NCBI GenBank assembly: GCA_017407365.1
Contig: JAFQWR010000107.1
Location: forward strand, 1-5,216
Direction of reading: 5' to 3'
DNA length: 5,216 nucleotides
DNA from: Clostridia bacterium
GTDB taxonomy: Bacteria > Bacillota > Clostridia > Christensenellales > HGM11417
In this document: piece by piece, positions 4,982 through 5,216 of the stretch
Layout of the letters: each line of letters opens with the position of its first letter
Numbering within the stretch: the stretch's first letter is position 1
The notes under the pieces: generated by a model
The model's database searches: none
Seen by the model: the letters and a program-made list of their open reading frames with translations, nothing else
Told to the model about the DNA's origin: nothing
Translations under genes and position numbers: made by a program

Positions 4982-5216
4982 ATGGCTAACGTACCCACCG
5001 GCGCAGCGGCTTCCGAAGATAAGGCCGTTAAGAAGATGATTCGCCGTATGCCCAAGAGAAAGGTTTGCGCCTTCTGTGCTGAGCATCAGACGGAAATCGA
5101 TTACAAGGACGTTGCTCGTCTGCGTAAGTTCACCACCGAAAAGGGCAAAATCCTGCCCCGTCGTATGAGCGGCGTATGCGCTGAGCATCAGCGTGATTTA
5201 GCTATCGCTATCAAGC
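4982..5216 (+). CDS. rpsR: 30S ribosomal protein S18 (partial at right edge)
   Basis: The first 78 residues of S18, which partners S6 on 16S rRNA in the 30S platform. It starts MANVPTGAAASEDKAVKKMI, then KRKVCAFC and IDYKDVARLRKF (39-50), and GKILPRRMSGVCAEHQRDLA (55-74), the S18 signature; only the last several residues are missing. Cys29 and Cys32 (CxxC) together with Cys66 and His69 (CAEH) supply a plausible four-ligand zinc site, so this appears to be the zinc-binding form of S18; this is inference from spacing. AGGAG (4968-4972) lies nine bases before the ATG. The N-terminal extension before the CxxC is Ala-rich and somewhat long. It is the third gene of the operon, 39 nt after ssb; the intergenic stretch shows no promoter or hairpin. 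Confidence 0.96.
   Translation, partial: MANVPTGAAASEDKAVKKMIRRMPKRKVCAFCAEHQTEIDYKDVARLRKFTTEKGKILPRRMSGVCAEHQRDLAIAIK

Noticed and set aside
4964..5188. Minus-strand open frame of 74 codons opposite rpsR
   Set aside because: Antisense to the conserved S18 sequence; a shadow frame.

Overview
The window looks like ordinary chromosomal DNA of an anaerobic Firmicute, most likely a Clostridia/Oscillospirales-type gut bacterium. The reasons are the gene order rpsF-ssb-rpsR, strong AGGAGG-type ribosome binding sites, sigma-A-like promoters with TATAAT boxes, a class II (Firmicutes-type) galactose-1-phosphate uridylyltransferase, and a phosphohexomutase of the GTDIRG/TASHHP type. The assignment rests on protein style and synteny read by eye, not on a search.

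Layout. Positions 1-356 hold the N-terminal part of an unrecognised, probably beta-rich protein on the minus strand, running off the left edge. Positions 357-474 are a divergent promoter region with two back-to-back promoters. On the plus strand follows a tight three-gene unit: a phosphoglucomutase/phosphomannomutase-family enzyme (475-1965), the tRNA 2'-O-methyltransferase TrmL (1962-2462, start overlapping the previous stop) and class II GalT (2467-3984, 4 nt gap). It ends at a strong intrinsic terminator (4006-4046).

A second plus-strand unit starts from a near-consensus extended -10 promoter (4120-4148). It has a roughly 70-nt leader with two perfect hairpins, then rpsF (4224-4505), ssb (4517-4942) and rpsR (4982 to beyond the right edge).

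How the genes work together. GalT exchanges uridylyl groups between UDP-glucose and galactose-1-phosphate and releases glucose-1-phosphate; a phosphoglucomutase would convert that to glucose-6-phosphate. The two outer genes of the first unit therefore make metabolic sense together, with a tRNA-modification gene between them. The second unit makes S6 and S18, which are neighbours on the 30S platform, plus single-strand DNA-binding protein.

No mobile element, CRISPR array, tRNA or rRNA gene was seen, and I found no new biological system. The points most worth a second look are non-coding: the structured rpsF leader, an inverted repeat filling the rpsF promoter spacer, an 11-nt direct repeat flanking that promoter, and the divergent promoter pair at 384-446.
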